Positions 48,054 to 58,395 of a stretch of DNA of 64,000 bases are shown here, in pieces (position 1 is the stretch's first letter; each line of letters starts with the position of its first letter). Under the pieces are notes generated by a model that made no database searches, had not been told where the DNA came from, and was given only the letters and a program-made list of their open reading frames with translations. The stretch is from Populus alba. Lineage: Eukaryota > Streptophyta > Magnoliopsida > Malpighiales > Salicaceae. Both the position numbers and the translations under genes were made by a program. The stretch covers positions 1,641,770 to 1,705,769 of the forward strand of contig NC_133284.1 in the NCBI RefSeq assembly GCF_005239225.2. Direction: 5' to 3'.

Positions 48054-49625
48054 TTTCAGAAAGCTGACACAGCTGATACTTTCAGATTGTAAGTGACATC
48101 TCTTTCTAATCTACTGGCCAAATTTATTTGTCTTGCATATAACTAAGTCTTCTCGATCTTATTATGATCCAGGGACAGGTGAAAAGCTCAAAACTGCAGC
48201 GCAACCATTTCTGACTTGGTTAAAGGACTTCCTCTATCAATTAGAGGTGCTGCCTTTACAGTTGTTATTGTTTGTGCATTTCAAGGCAGTAAGTTATACA
48301 CCTAATTATTTTCACAACTCAATGATTTAACAAGAAAAATGAGGGGAGGCAGTTTTTCTTTTCTCTTTTCCTTTTTCTTTTTTTTAATGGTCAGGCACAG
48401 TCTTTCTCAATGAGGATAATTATGTAGGAATTCATGTAAATGATTCTTTGTGTTAGATGGGGCAATTAACAAAATTCTTATCACCTTTCAGCAGGATACT
48501 TCTTAGCATATCTGCGAATTGCACCTTCCCTTTTCCATATCTGCTAATGGCACCTTCCCTTTTCCATGCCTGTATATTCTTTGATTTATATCTCTTTATC
48601 GTATTTACTCCTTTGGATGAATTATTCTATTGGAACATATCTATTTATCCTATTGATAAGCTGTGCTGTGTTAGATAGAGGCTCTCATCTATTGATAATA
48701 ACAATGATTACTTGGAATGGAAAAGCTAAGGAATACAAATAATTGGAACTCTTGAAGAAAAAAGGCAATAATGATGATTAGATTGATGATTGTGTAGAAG
48801 AAAGCCTTGAATGATTTTAAGGTAATTTTAAACATATTTATAGGTGGTACCTAGTCGTCTGGTTTATTCCAGTTTTGACCTGGATGATCAGTGGACACAT
48901 CATATTGTCCTTCAGTGAGTCCCCATTTACTTATGTGTCCCTCTGCCTCTGCAATGGACACCAGAGTCTGGTTCTTACTCTCAGAGTATCTTAGTTCAGG
49001 CACACTTGTTAAGCTGAACATAGGTAGCTGGACATGAGTCCAGGGTTGTAATTGCATGGATGAACCTTTTCAATAAGCTATGAACTAATGCATTTACGAT
49101 TATTTTTTAAAACCGAGATTGATGCTGTGATGTTCAAGTCCATTTGCAATCCAACGAACAATTCAAGTGACTAACCACAGGAGGTGGTACTTGTATACTT
49201 AAGAGGTTTAAGGTTGATTTTTATTTTATTTTTTCAATTTGTGGAGTGTGGAAGTCATACATCTCTAGATTTAGAGTTTGGTTTTTATCAAAATTAGTTG
49301 AATTTATCTTGCAACAAGCAAGGATTTTCTTGGAGGGAAAAACAGTTTTTAAGTGTCAAATGCTCTAAACAACGCGTAAGGCATCCACAATTTGATACTT
49401 GTCTCCGGATTAACACCCAAAATAGTTCAAAATGAAAGCCTAAGTCAAGCTTCGAATTGCTAGGTCACTGGATGGATCCACGGAACAGGTTTAATTATTG
49501 AGGAACAGTTTTAATTATTGAGGTTGTTTGACTGTGATAGAGATTATTTTTAAATTATATTTTGATATTAACGTATCATCTTAAAATATTAAAAAAAAAA
49601 TAATTTTAACAAAGGTTGAAACTCA
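48054..49625. other. EIL3 3' region and intergenic sequence
   Basis: The first few hundred bases are likely EIL3 3' UTR. A short tandem duplication 'gcaccttcccttttccat' occurs near 48521 and 48550. No other gene is supported. Confidence 0.5.
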
Positions 49626-50024
49626 ATTCGAAATACACGGAACGCAATCACTATTCTACCCCTCGTTATTTACGACTTCTACCTAAAGTTAATTGGTATA
49701 TTTCATAGCTTAGTGAGGTTACAGAAGTCCATAAATCAAGAAACATATTTTCAGAAATATCAAGAACCTCTAAGAAGAGGGTTATTTTACCCGTGCTATG
49801 AAGAGGGTAAAAATGCCCTCTTGTATATTTCACCTCTCTGTCACTTCCAGCGACCCTTTGTTTCTGTTGGCGAGTTCAAGACAATCAAATGGTTCCAAAA
49901 GAATAAAAGAGACACATTTATAAACGCCCATTTACTAGTTTGGCTGATTTGAGGTTCAAAGCTTAGTTTTTGATCAAGTCTGATGGGTAGCTGATATTTG
50001 GTAAGTTTTTTTTCAAAGTTTTGA
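49626..50024 (+). repeat. 399 bp direct repeat, left copy, flanking the gypsy element
   Basis: It is the same as 54479-54877 as far as can be read by eye. It begins attcgaaatacacgg and ends at gttttga against the left LTR. It carries an orphan copy of the shortened EIL3 first exon (ATG at 49983) with its GTAAG donor, but no downstream EIL3 exon follows, only the retrotransposon. Confidence 0.9.
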
Positions 50025-50426
50025 TGACGCGGGACAACACGTAAAAAGAATTAAAGCAAGAAAAGAAAGAAGCTTTAGAAAAAGAAAGAAGCTAAGAAGA
50101 AGAGGAGGAGAGGGGTTGGAGATATGCAAATTCTGCAATTTTTCATTAATCATCAAAAGTCCCTTTAACATTTAGAAAAGTAGGGTATTTATACTAAAAC
50201 CCTAACTTGAATAAGCAATTGGGCTTATGGCCCATTAAATAAAATATCCAACATTAATTAAATCAAGCCCAACAAATAAAGCTAAATTAATAAAACTCAA
50301 CTGAAAGTCCATATAAATTAAACCCAAAAACATAAGTTAAAGCCCAATTTCTCAATGGTTTGGGCTATCCTCCATCGTCTATGATCATACGCGTGCGTAA
50401 ATAGTGTTTTCGGTTCGGTGTCCCCA
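50025..50426 (-). repeat. 3' LTR of the gypsy element (minus orientation)
   Basis: On the minus strand it starts TGGGGACACCGAACCG and ends CCCGCGTCA. A TATA-like TATAAATA lies on the minus strand at 50193-50186. The gag-integrase reading frame ends inside it at 50365. Confidence 0.9.
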
Positions 50427-52449
50427 TCAATTCTCCCGGGGTTGGAAGAACTCGACCCCGTCGAGTATAGGTTAAGGCAGCTCCGATAATGCTCTCAAAG
50501 ATAAGGATCAAACTGTTGTGATGTCTCTCTGATAATCCAAGTATATTATGAATCTGGTCGTCGAGTCCATATACTGGGATTTGCTGAAGTTCACCATCCC
50601 TGGTAAAAACAACTTGTGCATTCAAAGTAGCATTAATATGTTCCTTTTGTGCCAAAGATATGGATAATGAGGTAGGAGTATCAAAAGGAGCATCAAGGGT
50701 AGGCTGTATTTTATAAATACTGAGGTCTTTCATGTTCAAAGTAGAGTTAATATCAAAGTTTAATGGCAATTTAATGACATAATTATTTGATGTAATCATT
50801 TGCAACACTTTGAATGGTCTAGCACTACTTACTTGCAATTTATGATCGGTTTCCAAAGGACACCGTTCAGGTCTAATCTGTATCATGAAATAATCTCCAA
50901 CATTAAGTGCATTATGATATTTAAGTAAATCAGCTCGAAATTTGTATTGTTCATTACTTGCTTGAATTTGTTTCATGATCTCAATATGCAAATTATGAAC
51001 CCTACATGGTAATGACTCAACTGACTTAGACATCCTATCATGAGGAGATATGTGAAGGTGTTCTATAGGCTTCTCAGGTTTGTAACTATGAACACTAAAT
51101 GATTGAGGGTGTGGAATGAGACAAACATTATTTGAAACCTGTGTAGACATGGTATGGACACAATCAAGTAAACTAGGATTATCTTCATCTTCCTCATCAC
51201 GTGCATGTGGTAAGGGGTCAAAAAGCTCAACATGTTGCTCTAAACTTATGATGTGTTGGACACCAAGCATATGGGGTGAGGAATCAGATAATTCAGGAGA
51301 ACTAATATCATGAGACTCTTCTAAGACCATACTTATCTCTATAGGTGATTCCACTGAAGAGTTTCCTAAAACTTCCTCTACCATTAAAGCAGACATATCA
51401 GACTCTTTCTTAACCTCATTCTCAAGCTCATTGGGACTTATTGTGTTGGGTCCCTCTTCTTGCACATCCTCGTCATCTAGGTCACTAAAATCCTCAAGAT
51501 TAGGCTCATACACTTCAACACTACAATATTCCTCTTTACCTATATCCCTAAATTTTTGGATGACTAAAGGTTTAGAGGTACAATTTAAAGAGATATGACC
51601 AAAACCTAGACAATTAGTACACTTAACCATTAAACTCACTTTAGACACCTCATTAACAACTCGTTTGCCTTCATCTTTCTTGTAAGGTTGTGAGTTACTA
51701 GGATTAGGTCTGTGGGGTGGAGCAACTAACAAAGAATCACTACTTCTGAATTGGGACCTAATAGGGATACTATAAGAGTCCTGACGATTTTTCCGTTGAT
51801 CCTTTGTGACCAACTTGTAGTCTTTAGTTAAGGTATAAGCTTGGTCAAGGGTAGATACACCTTGAAATACAACTTCTCTTCTAAGATCATCATTTAAGCC
51901 TCTACAAAATCTACGCAAAGTCATGGCTTCATTCTCTCTTATGGCACATCTAATCATGTAATCATTAAATTGCGTTATATACTCATTGATAGACTTATTC
52001 CCTTGTCTTAGATTGTTCCATTGGTCTAAGAGTTTATTCCTATAAGACTGGGGTAGGTACTTTTCCTGAAGTTTTTGTTTCATTTTGATCCAATCAGTTA
52101 TAGGAGGTTTACCTCTCATCTCTAAACAATCCTCAACATCTCTCCAATAAATTTTGGCTTTATCAATGAGTTTCATCTTAGCAAATCTAACTCTCTTATT
52201 ATCAGACAAATTATGCCACTCAAAGAATTGATCCATATCACGAATCCACATATCAAATATCCAAGGGTCATGACGACCGTCAAAAGTGGGGGCTTCTATT
52301 TTGTTAGGACTCAAGACTCGCTCATCAAAGTCATCGTGTTTAGAGTAACCTAAATGATGGTCATATTGGTGTCGCTCAGAGTGATCTTGTCCATAATGAT
52401 TATTCTTGTGATATTTATCGGTCTTTGAGTGCCTTATTCGAAAACTCTC
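50365..52449 (-). CDS. gag fused in frame to an integrase C-terminal region
   Basis: This is the structural protein frame of the gypsy element. The open frame runs from just after a TGA at 52452-52450 to a stop at 50365. Counting from a TTG at 52314 it has 649 codons. An ATG at 52473 (MFRRIEP) is cut off by that TGA. The N-terminal third matches retrotransposon gag, with WIRDMDQFFEWHNL, then YLPQSYRNKLLDQWNNLRQG, then FCRGLNDDLRREVVF. A CCHC knuckle CTNCLGFGHISLNC (C-x2-C-x4-H-x4-C) follows. After an acidic Ser/Glu-rich linker comes HNLHIEIMKQIQASNEQYK and NVGDYFMIQIRPERCP, the end of a gypsy integrase. No protease DSGA/DTGA, RT YVDD or integrase DDE core is present. The frame stays open across the join. 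Its last part (about 20 codons) lies in the LTR. Confidence 0.85.
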   Translation of the reverse strand, partial: ESFRIRHSKTDKYHKNNHYGQDHSERHQYDHHLGYSKHDDFDERVLSPNKIEAPTFDGRHDPWIFDMWIRDMDQFFEWHNLSDNKRVRFAKMKLIDKAKIYWRDVEDCLEMRGKPPITDWIKMKQKLQEKYLPQSYRNKLLDQWNNLRQGNKSINEYITQFNDYMIRCAIRENEAMTLRRFCRGLNDDLRREVVFQGVSTLDQAYTLTKDYKLVTKDQRKNRQDSYSIPIRSQFRSSDSLLVAPPHRPNPSNSQPYKKDEGKRVVNEVSKVSLMVKCTNCLGFGHISLNCTSKPLVIQKFRDIGKEEYCSVEVYEPNLEDFSDLDDEDVQEEGPNTISPNELENEVKKESDMSALMVEEVLGNSSVESPIEISMVLEESHDISSPELSDSSPHMLGVQHIISLEQHVELFDPLPHARDEEDEDNPSLLDCVHTMSTQVSNNVCLIPHPQSFSVHSYKPEKPIEHLHISPHDRMSKSVESLPCRVHNLHIEIMKQIQASNEQYKFRADLLKYHNALNVGDYFMIQIRPERCPLETDHKLQVSSARPFKVLQMITSNNYVIKLPLNFDINSTLNMKDLSIYKIQPTLDAPFDTPTSLSISLAQKEHINATLNAQVVFTRDGELQQIPVYGLDDQIHNILGLSERHHNSLILIFESIIGAALTYTRRGRVLPTPGELMGTPNRKHYLRTRMIIDDGG

Positions 52450-52473
52450 TCAGGGCTCAATTCTTCTAAACAT

Positions 52474-54060
52474 GTTGATCACCTAAGTTTGCAGTTCCCT
52501 TGAAATGATCATAAGAGTATCACTAAAGGTTGAGTCTACAGTAGGTGTAAACTTAAGCTTAGACACTAGTTGATCGTGACATAAATGCATGCAATACTAA
52601 CTTATAAAAGGAATTGAGATCACAAATGGTTCTTGCATGTAAAATCACAATACAAAAAATAAAGCTAATTTTTTTTTTTTTTTAAATGTGGAGATTAATC
52701 AAGAACAAATTACACTAATAAAATTATAAGCATGTAATACTAGATTCTTAAGTGTAAATGATTAATCAAACACGATGTCACAAGTAAGAACTCATAATTA
52801 TTAAATAGAATAAGATATTAGCTATTACTGATGAAAGAGGTTGATGAACAAAAATTAACAATTAAAATGCTAGGTGAGATTTTTTTTTTTTTTAGCACAA
52901 AAGTAATATTAATGATAACTTTGAATACTAAGTGCAATACCAAAAAGATAAAATCAACAAACCAAAAATAGAGTAATTTACCGACCAAGATTCAAATTGT
53001 TGAATTCGATCGCGGATGGACCTCAGATGACATGGCAATTGGGGTGATGTGGAGGGGCCTGCTTATGTGGTGGACAGTGATGTGGCTGCCCATGCTGATG
53101 TGGGGATGTGCTGACGAGGTAGCTGACGTGTCAGTCAACGCTGACGTGTCAGTCAACGCTGACGTGGCAGGCCTGATGACATGGCAGCTGGCGTGTCTAG
53201 GTTAATTAAAGTTCAGCGTCTGTTTCTTTCTTCCTTGGCTTCCGCGACCTGTTGTCGCTGGCCTCTATGACCTGTTGTCGTTGCTATCGGCGGCGGCGCA
53301 GGAAGCCCGCTGGTTCTGATGGGTCTGGCGGTGCAAGGGAAGAGGCGGTGGTGTCTGTGGTGGTTGCGGCTGCTCCGGGTTGTTAAGGCAGTGAATCGGC
53401 GTGTCCTTTTGATCGTTGGCTGTGACCGGCGCTGATGTTGAATGGCCGATCACTCTGTGGGATTGATGTGCAGGTATACCGGTGGTTGCGGCTGTTGTTG
53501 TCTGGGTTGGCTGGTGCAGTGACGTGGGCTACGATTATTGTAACCCACCGATCTGCCTCTGCTGATGGAGGCTGAGGTGCTGCGGACGGTGGCAGATGGA
53601 GATCTACTGCGTGGTCTTTGTTGTGGTGAACCACCAGTCGACGCTGGCTGTGATGGATGGGTGGCTGCGTCTGGTGGTCTGTGTTGTTGATTTCGTTGCT
53701 GAAATCGGAGTCTATTGTGGAGGCGCCGCTGCAATGATTTGGCGTGACGGCAAGTGGCGTGGAGAGTGGCCTGCTGTCGGAAAATCTCTCGCCGTGGGTT
53801 CTATAGAGAGCTGTCGTGGGTTGGTTGTTGCTGGAGACGCCCGATCTGCCCTCTGGCGAAGGTGGAGGAGATGAACAGTACCAACCGATGAACAGTAACT
53901 TTTGAACAGTGAACAGACGGTTCTTGAGCAGGGAACTCTTTTTTTTTTTTCTTGTAATCAAAACAGTGGATGTTTTTTTTTTTTTTTTTTTTTTTTCAGG
54001 TTAATCTAGGGTTAAACATAACACATAGATCGATTAATTGTAAGAACAATTAAAAGCCGT
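52474..54060 (-). other. unusual GC-rich leader of the gypsy element
   Basis: About 1.6 kb lies between the primer-binding site and gag. The part 53030-53880 is much richer in G and C than its surroundings. It has tandem 'gctgacgtgtcagtcaac' repeats near 53117-53170. It also holds a 192-codon minus frame (53383-53961) that is rich in Ser, Pro, His and Asn and has no recognised domain. It may be captured sequence or structured leader RNA. Function is unknown. Confidence 0.5.
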
Positions 54061-54072
54061 GCTCTGATACCA
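54061..54072 (-). promoter_or_regulatory. primer-binding site for initiator tRNA-Met
   Basis: The minus strand reads TGGTATCAGAGC, a full 12/12 match to the known plant iMet PBS, four bases inside the 5' LTR. It fixes the element's orientation as minus. Confidence 0.95.
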
Positions 54073-54076
54073 AATT

Positions 54077-54478
54077 TGACGCGGGACAACACGTAAAAAG
54101 AATTAAAGCAAGAAAAGAAAGAAGCTTTAGAAAAAGAAAGAAGCTAAGAAGAAGAGGAGGAGAGGGGTTGGAGATATGCAAATTCTGCAATTTTTCATTA
54201 ATCATCAAAAGTCCCTTTAACATTTAGAAAAGTAGGGTATTTATACTAAAACCCTAACTTGAATAAGCAATTGGGCTTATGGCCCATTAAATAAAATATC
54301 CAACATTAATTAAATCAAGCCCAACAAATAAAGCTAAATTAATAAAACTCAACTGAAAGTCCATATAAATTAAACCCAAAAACATAAGTTAAAGCCCAAT
54401 TTCTCAATGGTTTGGGCTATCCTCCATCGTCTATGATCATACGCGTGCGTAAATAGTGTTTTCGGTTCGGTGTCCTCA
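54077..54478 (-). repeat. 5' LTR of the gypsy element (minus orientation)
   Basis: Matches 50025-50426 by eye, except that its outer edge reads TGAGGACACC instead of TGGGGACACC on the minus strand. Confidence 0.9.
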
Positions 54479-54877
54479 ATTCGAAATACACGGAACGCAA
54501 TCACTATTCTACCCCTCGTTATTTACGACTTCTACCTAAAGTTAATTGGTATATTTCATAGCTTAGTGAGGTTACAGAAGTCCATAAATCAAGAAACATA
54601 TTTTCAGAAATATCAAGAACCTCTAAGAAGAGGGTTATTTTACCCGTGCTATGAAGAGGGTAAAAATGCCCTCTTGTATATTTCACCTCTCTGTCACTTC
54701 CAGCGACCCTTTGTTTCTGTTGGCGAGTTCAAGACAATCAAATGGTTCCAAAAGAATAAAAGAGACACATTTATAAACGCCCATTTACTAGTTTGGCTGA
54801 TTTGAGGTTCAAAGCTTAGTTTTTGATCAAGTCTGATGGGTAGCTGATATTTGGTAAGTTTTTTTTCAAAGTTTTGA
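54479..54877 (+). repeat. 399 bp direct repeat, right copy
   Basis: Counterpart of 49626-50024. Here it runs on into the EIL3 pseudogene intron (gttttgatctttttcttg), so this copy keeps the original locus continuity on its right. Confidence 0.9.
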
Positions 54878-57128
54878 TCTTTTTCTTGTGTTCTACAGAA
54901 AGTTTAGTGTTTGGATGTTCTTGCGTTGTATTACTTGCTACCTGTTTATTCTTGAATTAGACTTGAGGGAATATTTTGTTCGGAGAATTTTAGCTGGTTT
55001 TTGAATGATTTTGAGAAGTGGGTAGATTTTGGAATGCAACATAGAATTTTGGTTTTCATTTGGTGGAAATTCTATCTATTGTTTACTAAACTTGAGATTA
55101 TGAGGAGAGTAGAGGGATAGTTTCTTTTTGGCAGAATTTTTCGGTGTTTTTGTGATTTTGTTTGTTTGGTTGCTGGGAAAACATTGGTAAAGAAAAGAAT
55201 TCATGTTCGGAGTATTAGCTTTTTGGTTTTTTTAGATTAAAATATCCAATTTGATCTATCTGTGAGCCTAAAATAACCATTTAGCACGGTTTAGATGAGT
55301 AATTTTGTTTCCCTGTTTTGAGAGCAAAACAGCTACTTTGTGATGATCAAATGTTATTTGTCAAGTTTCTTATGAAGTCTGATGGTAGCCACGTGGTTGA
55401 GCTATTGTAGTATAATCAGCTGGACATAGGAGCACCTTCTGATGCTCCATGATTCTTTGACTGACAGCTTAGACATTGAAGTTGATGACATAAGGTGCGA
55501 GAATATTGCTGAGAAAGATGTTAGTAATGAAGAAATTGGAGCAGAAGATTTGGATAGAAGGATGTGGAAGGATCATGTCAAACTCAAAAGGATTAAGGAA
55601 AGACAGAAGCTTGCTGTGCAACTAGCAGAGAAGCAAAAGCTGAAGCGGACCTATGATCTCGCTAGGAGGAAGAAAATGTCGAGAGCCCAGGATGGAATTC
55701 TCAAGTATATGTTGAAGTTAATGGAAGTGTGCAAAGCACGTGGATTTGTGTATGGAATCATTCCAGAGAAGGGCAAGCCAGTAAGTGGTGCATCTGATAA
55801 CATAAGAGCTTGGTGGAAAGAAAAGGTGAAATTCGATAAGAATGGGCCAGCAGCCATAGCAAAGTATGAAGCTGAGTGTTCTGCTATGGGCGATTTAAAT
55901 GAGAGTAGAAATAGGAGCTCCCAAAGTGTTCTTGAAGACCTGCAAGATGCAACTTTAGGATCTCTTGTCTTCTTTGATTCAGCATTGCAATCCCCCTCAA
56001 AGGAAGCATCCATTGGAGAAAAAGGTTCCACCACCTTGGTGGCCAACTGGAAATGAAGATTGGTGGCTAAAACTAGGACTACCCCAAGCTCAGAGTCCTC
56101 CTTTCAAGAAACCTCACGATTTGAAGAAGATGTGGAAAGTCGGGGTGTTGACTGCTGTAATAAAGGAAAATCAGGTGGCATGTCCATCAGTCAAAGTGCT
56201 TACAGGATAAGATGACAGCGAAGGAGTGTGCAATTTGGCTGGGATTGTTGAGTCTACAGGAATCCCTCATTGGGAAACCTAGCATTGATACTGACACATC
56301 TGTCATAATTGAAAGACCTCAAGGTGGCCATGGTCAAATAAAGAATCCTGCTATTAGTTGTGATAGTGATTATGATGCTGATGATGGTGTGGGTTCTGTT
56401 TCATCAAAAGATAATAGGAGAAATCAACTGATGGATGTTGAGCCATTGAAGAATCAAAATCATGTCCAAGATACCGAGCTAGGGGAAAGGCTGATGAACA
56501 GCTTGTACTGCCTCTGAATGATAATTATGGAGCTGTGCAGAGAAACACGTTGTCTGATACAGATCACACTGATTTACAGCCAGTTGAATATCATCAGATG
56601 CATGAAACCAAGCAGGCCAGCTTTACAACTATAGCTTCGAGGCCTCTGAAGAGAGATCTTTCTGGTTAGTCCAACCTATCCCCATCTGACTTTAGTTACA
56701 TTTCTGCCATTCCCTTTGCCAATGTCAATTCCGCACACAGAATTTATGCTGATGCAGGGCCTGTCTCTTGTTCTTCCCAACAAAATCCAGAGTTGCATCA
56801 CAAAACTATCCATAGTACTTTCGATGATCCATCTCTTGATTGTGGGACTAATCATGATGGCCAGCATTCTCAGGTGAGAACGGACATTCATCGAGAGAAT
56901 GACAGGTTCCTTATACCATCACCACATAGGAATGAAAATGAGATGACTGGAGGACAATCGCATCGTCTTGCCAAAGATACACCTCCCACCGAGCAAGACA
57001 AGTCTGTCGATAAACTTGAGTCTGCTGACATGGAAGATTTTGCTGCAACTAGCAGCCCATTTCTTGACTTGTATTTGTTCGACTTCGACATTTCTGTTGA
57101 TGATTCCATCCCTTACCTTGTTTCCTAG
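54836..57128 (+). pseudogene. EIL3 duplicate, disabled
   Basis: It is a second copy of the EIL3 gene at 45718-48053 in the same orientation. Exon 1 (54836-54853) has lost 17 bp relative to the working gene, so ATG GGT AGC is followed by TGA. Exon 2 starts after ctgacag at 55468 and keeps the DNA-binding region with [20 protein letters not shown] 2 bp loss near 55966 then shifts the frame ([12 protein letters not shown]). Further damage is a 20 bp net loss near 56170 and a larger deletion near 56490 that removes the [14 protein letters not shown] basic motif. There is also an in-frame TAG at 56667. The last open part ends at 57128. The accumulated lesions indicate no full-length product. A short DNA-binding-domain protein from an internal start is possible but unproven. 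Confidence 0.9.
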
Positions 57129-58395
57129 TTTTGCAAAGTGATACTTGAGATCATAGATTGTATGTGACATTTCTCCCTCATCGGCAGGCCAGATTACTGT
57201 CGCAGAAGTTTCAACGCTCAGAGTCTCCTCTTTCCCTTACTATGATTTAGGGGCTCCAAAAATGCAGATTCGTTCCTCCTTGGTGAAGATCATGACATAG
57301 GATTAGCAAAAATTAAAGCAAGCAAAGAACATAACATAGGATCGACCTTCTTTTACAAAAAAAAAGTGTCCCTCCTTTCATAAATTCTCATTCCATCTAT
57401 ATTTGATCATGGATTCCATTAAAACAGTACCAAGTTTGTACCTTATTTTAACAGCAACTAACTAGCCTTTGATTTCATTTTCAAAACCCTCGTTGATGAT
57501 CTCTTATATTGAATGTGAAAGTATTTGATTCATATATATTTGGAGACCAGCAGGGGAGTTATTTCATAAGTGATACCGACACTTACCAATGCAGGGGAGT
57601 TATTTCATAAGTGATACCGACACTTACCAATAGGATGAATGGCATGCTTCTTAAACTCATGCTTCTGTTGATGAATGGCCGACTAAGAAAACTTCCGATC
57701 TAGAACTAGAAATTGATCTGAAACTTGATCTTACATTTCAAGTTAAACAAAAAAAACAAGCTAAACTCATGCCAGTAAAATAGGCTGAATAAAAAAATAT
57801 ATTTTTAGTAATTTAATCAAACCTGAAAAATTATTTTATAAAAAAAAATAAGAAAATCACTCGGATTGATTCAATAACCCGCAAGTTTAGTCCGCCTTTA
57901 AGCCGGGTTCGGTGACTATGGCATGAGTTGCCCTCTCCAAACGACACAGACATCATCTCACCACGTGGCATCCAGCTCTCTCGCCGCCAGTTTACGTACC
58001 AGGTAGGATGTTTGTCTTGATATGTGCCAACTGTAGAAACCTACGAAACGTCCTGAATCATCCTTGTAACTGGGTCACTTAATCGTATAGACAATCTTAC
58101 CCCCGGACCTTTACTACTTTAACCGCTGGTCATTAGTAAATCTCATACCCTTTTAAGGGTTATAGAAGTCCATAAATATCATTATATTTACACCCTGTAA
58201 AATAGTATACTGGTTTTGAATTTTGACCTTTAACACAAAGGCCATGTAAAAGAAAGCTTTGCTGCATACTTTGTTTTGATCTATCTTCAAAACCCTTTTC
58301 CTTTCTTTGTCTTGATAGCTTGCTTTGGTTAAGAAGATACAAAAAAAAAAAAAAAAGAATCTTTCTTTCTTCTCCAAAGAGTTAGAGCCGGCAAA
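57129..58395. other. intergenic, upstream of the CLE40-like gene
   Basis: Contains a perfect tandem duplication of 41 bp (57550-57590 and 57591-57631). A G-box-like CCACGTGG lies at about 57960. No gene is seen. Confidence 0.5.

Larger units (their letters stand above)
50025..54478 (-). mobile_element. internally deleted Ty3/gypsy LTR retrotransposon
   Basis: It has two 402 bp LTRs and a minus-strand PBS (TGGTATCAGAGC) complementary to initiator tRNA-Met beside the right-hand LTR. A gag frame with the integrase C-terminal region lies inside. The protease, reverse transcriptase, RNase H and integrase core are missing. The LTRs look identical apart from the outermost bases, which points to a recent insertion. 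The whole element is 4454 bp, shorter than an autonomous gypsy element. Flanking 5 bp target duplications are absent, and the flanks share a 399 bp direct repeat instead. Confidence 0.9.

Noticed and set aside
53383..53961. 192-codon minus frame as a real protein gene
   Set aside because: Low-complexity composition and overlapping open frames in a GC-rich island. It is kept as a finding but not called a gene.
54470..54805. 111-codon plus frame across the LTR edge and 399 bp repeat
   Set aside because: It starts in an LTR, has no known motif, and its left twin (49713-49952) differs only by truncation. It is likely non-coding leader of the old EIL3 copy.
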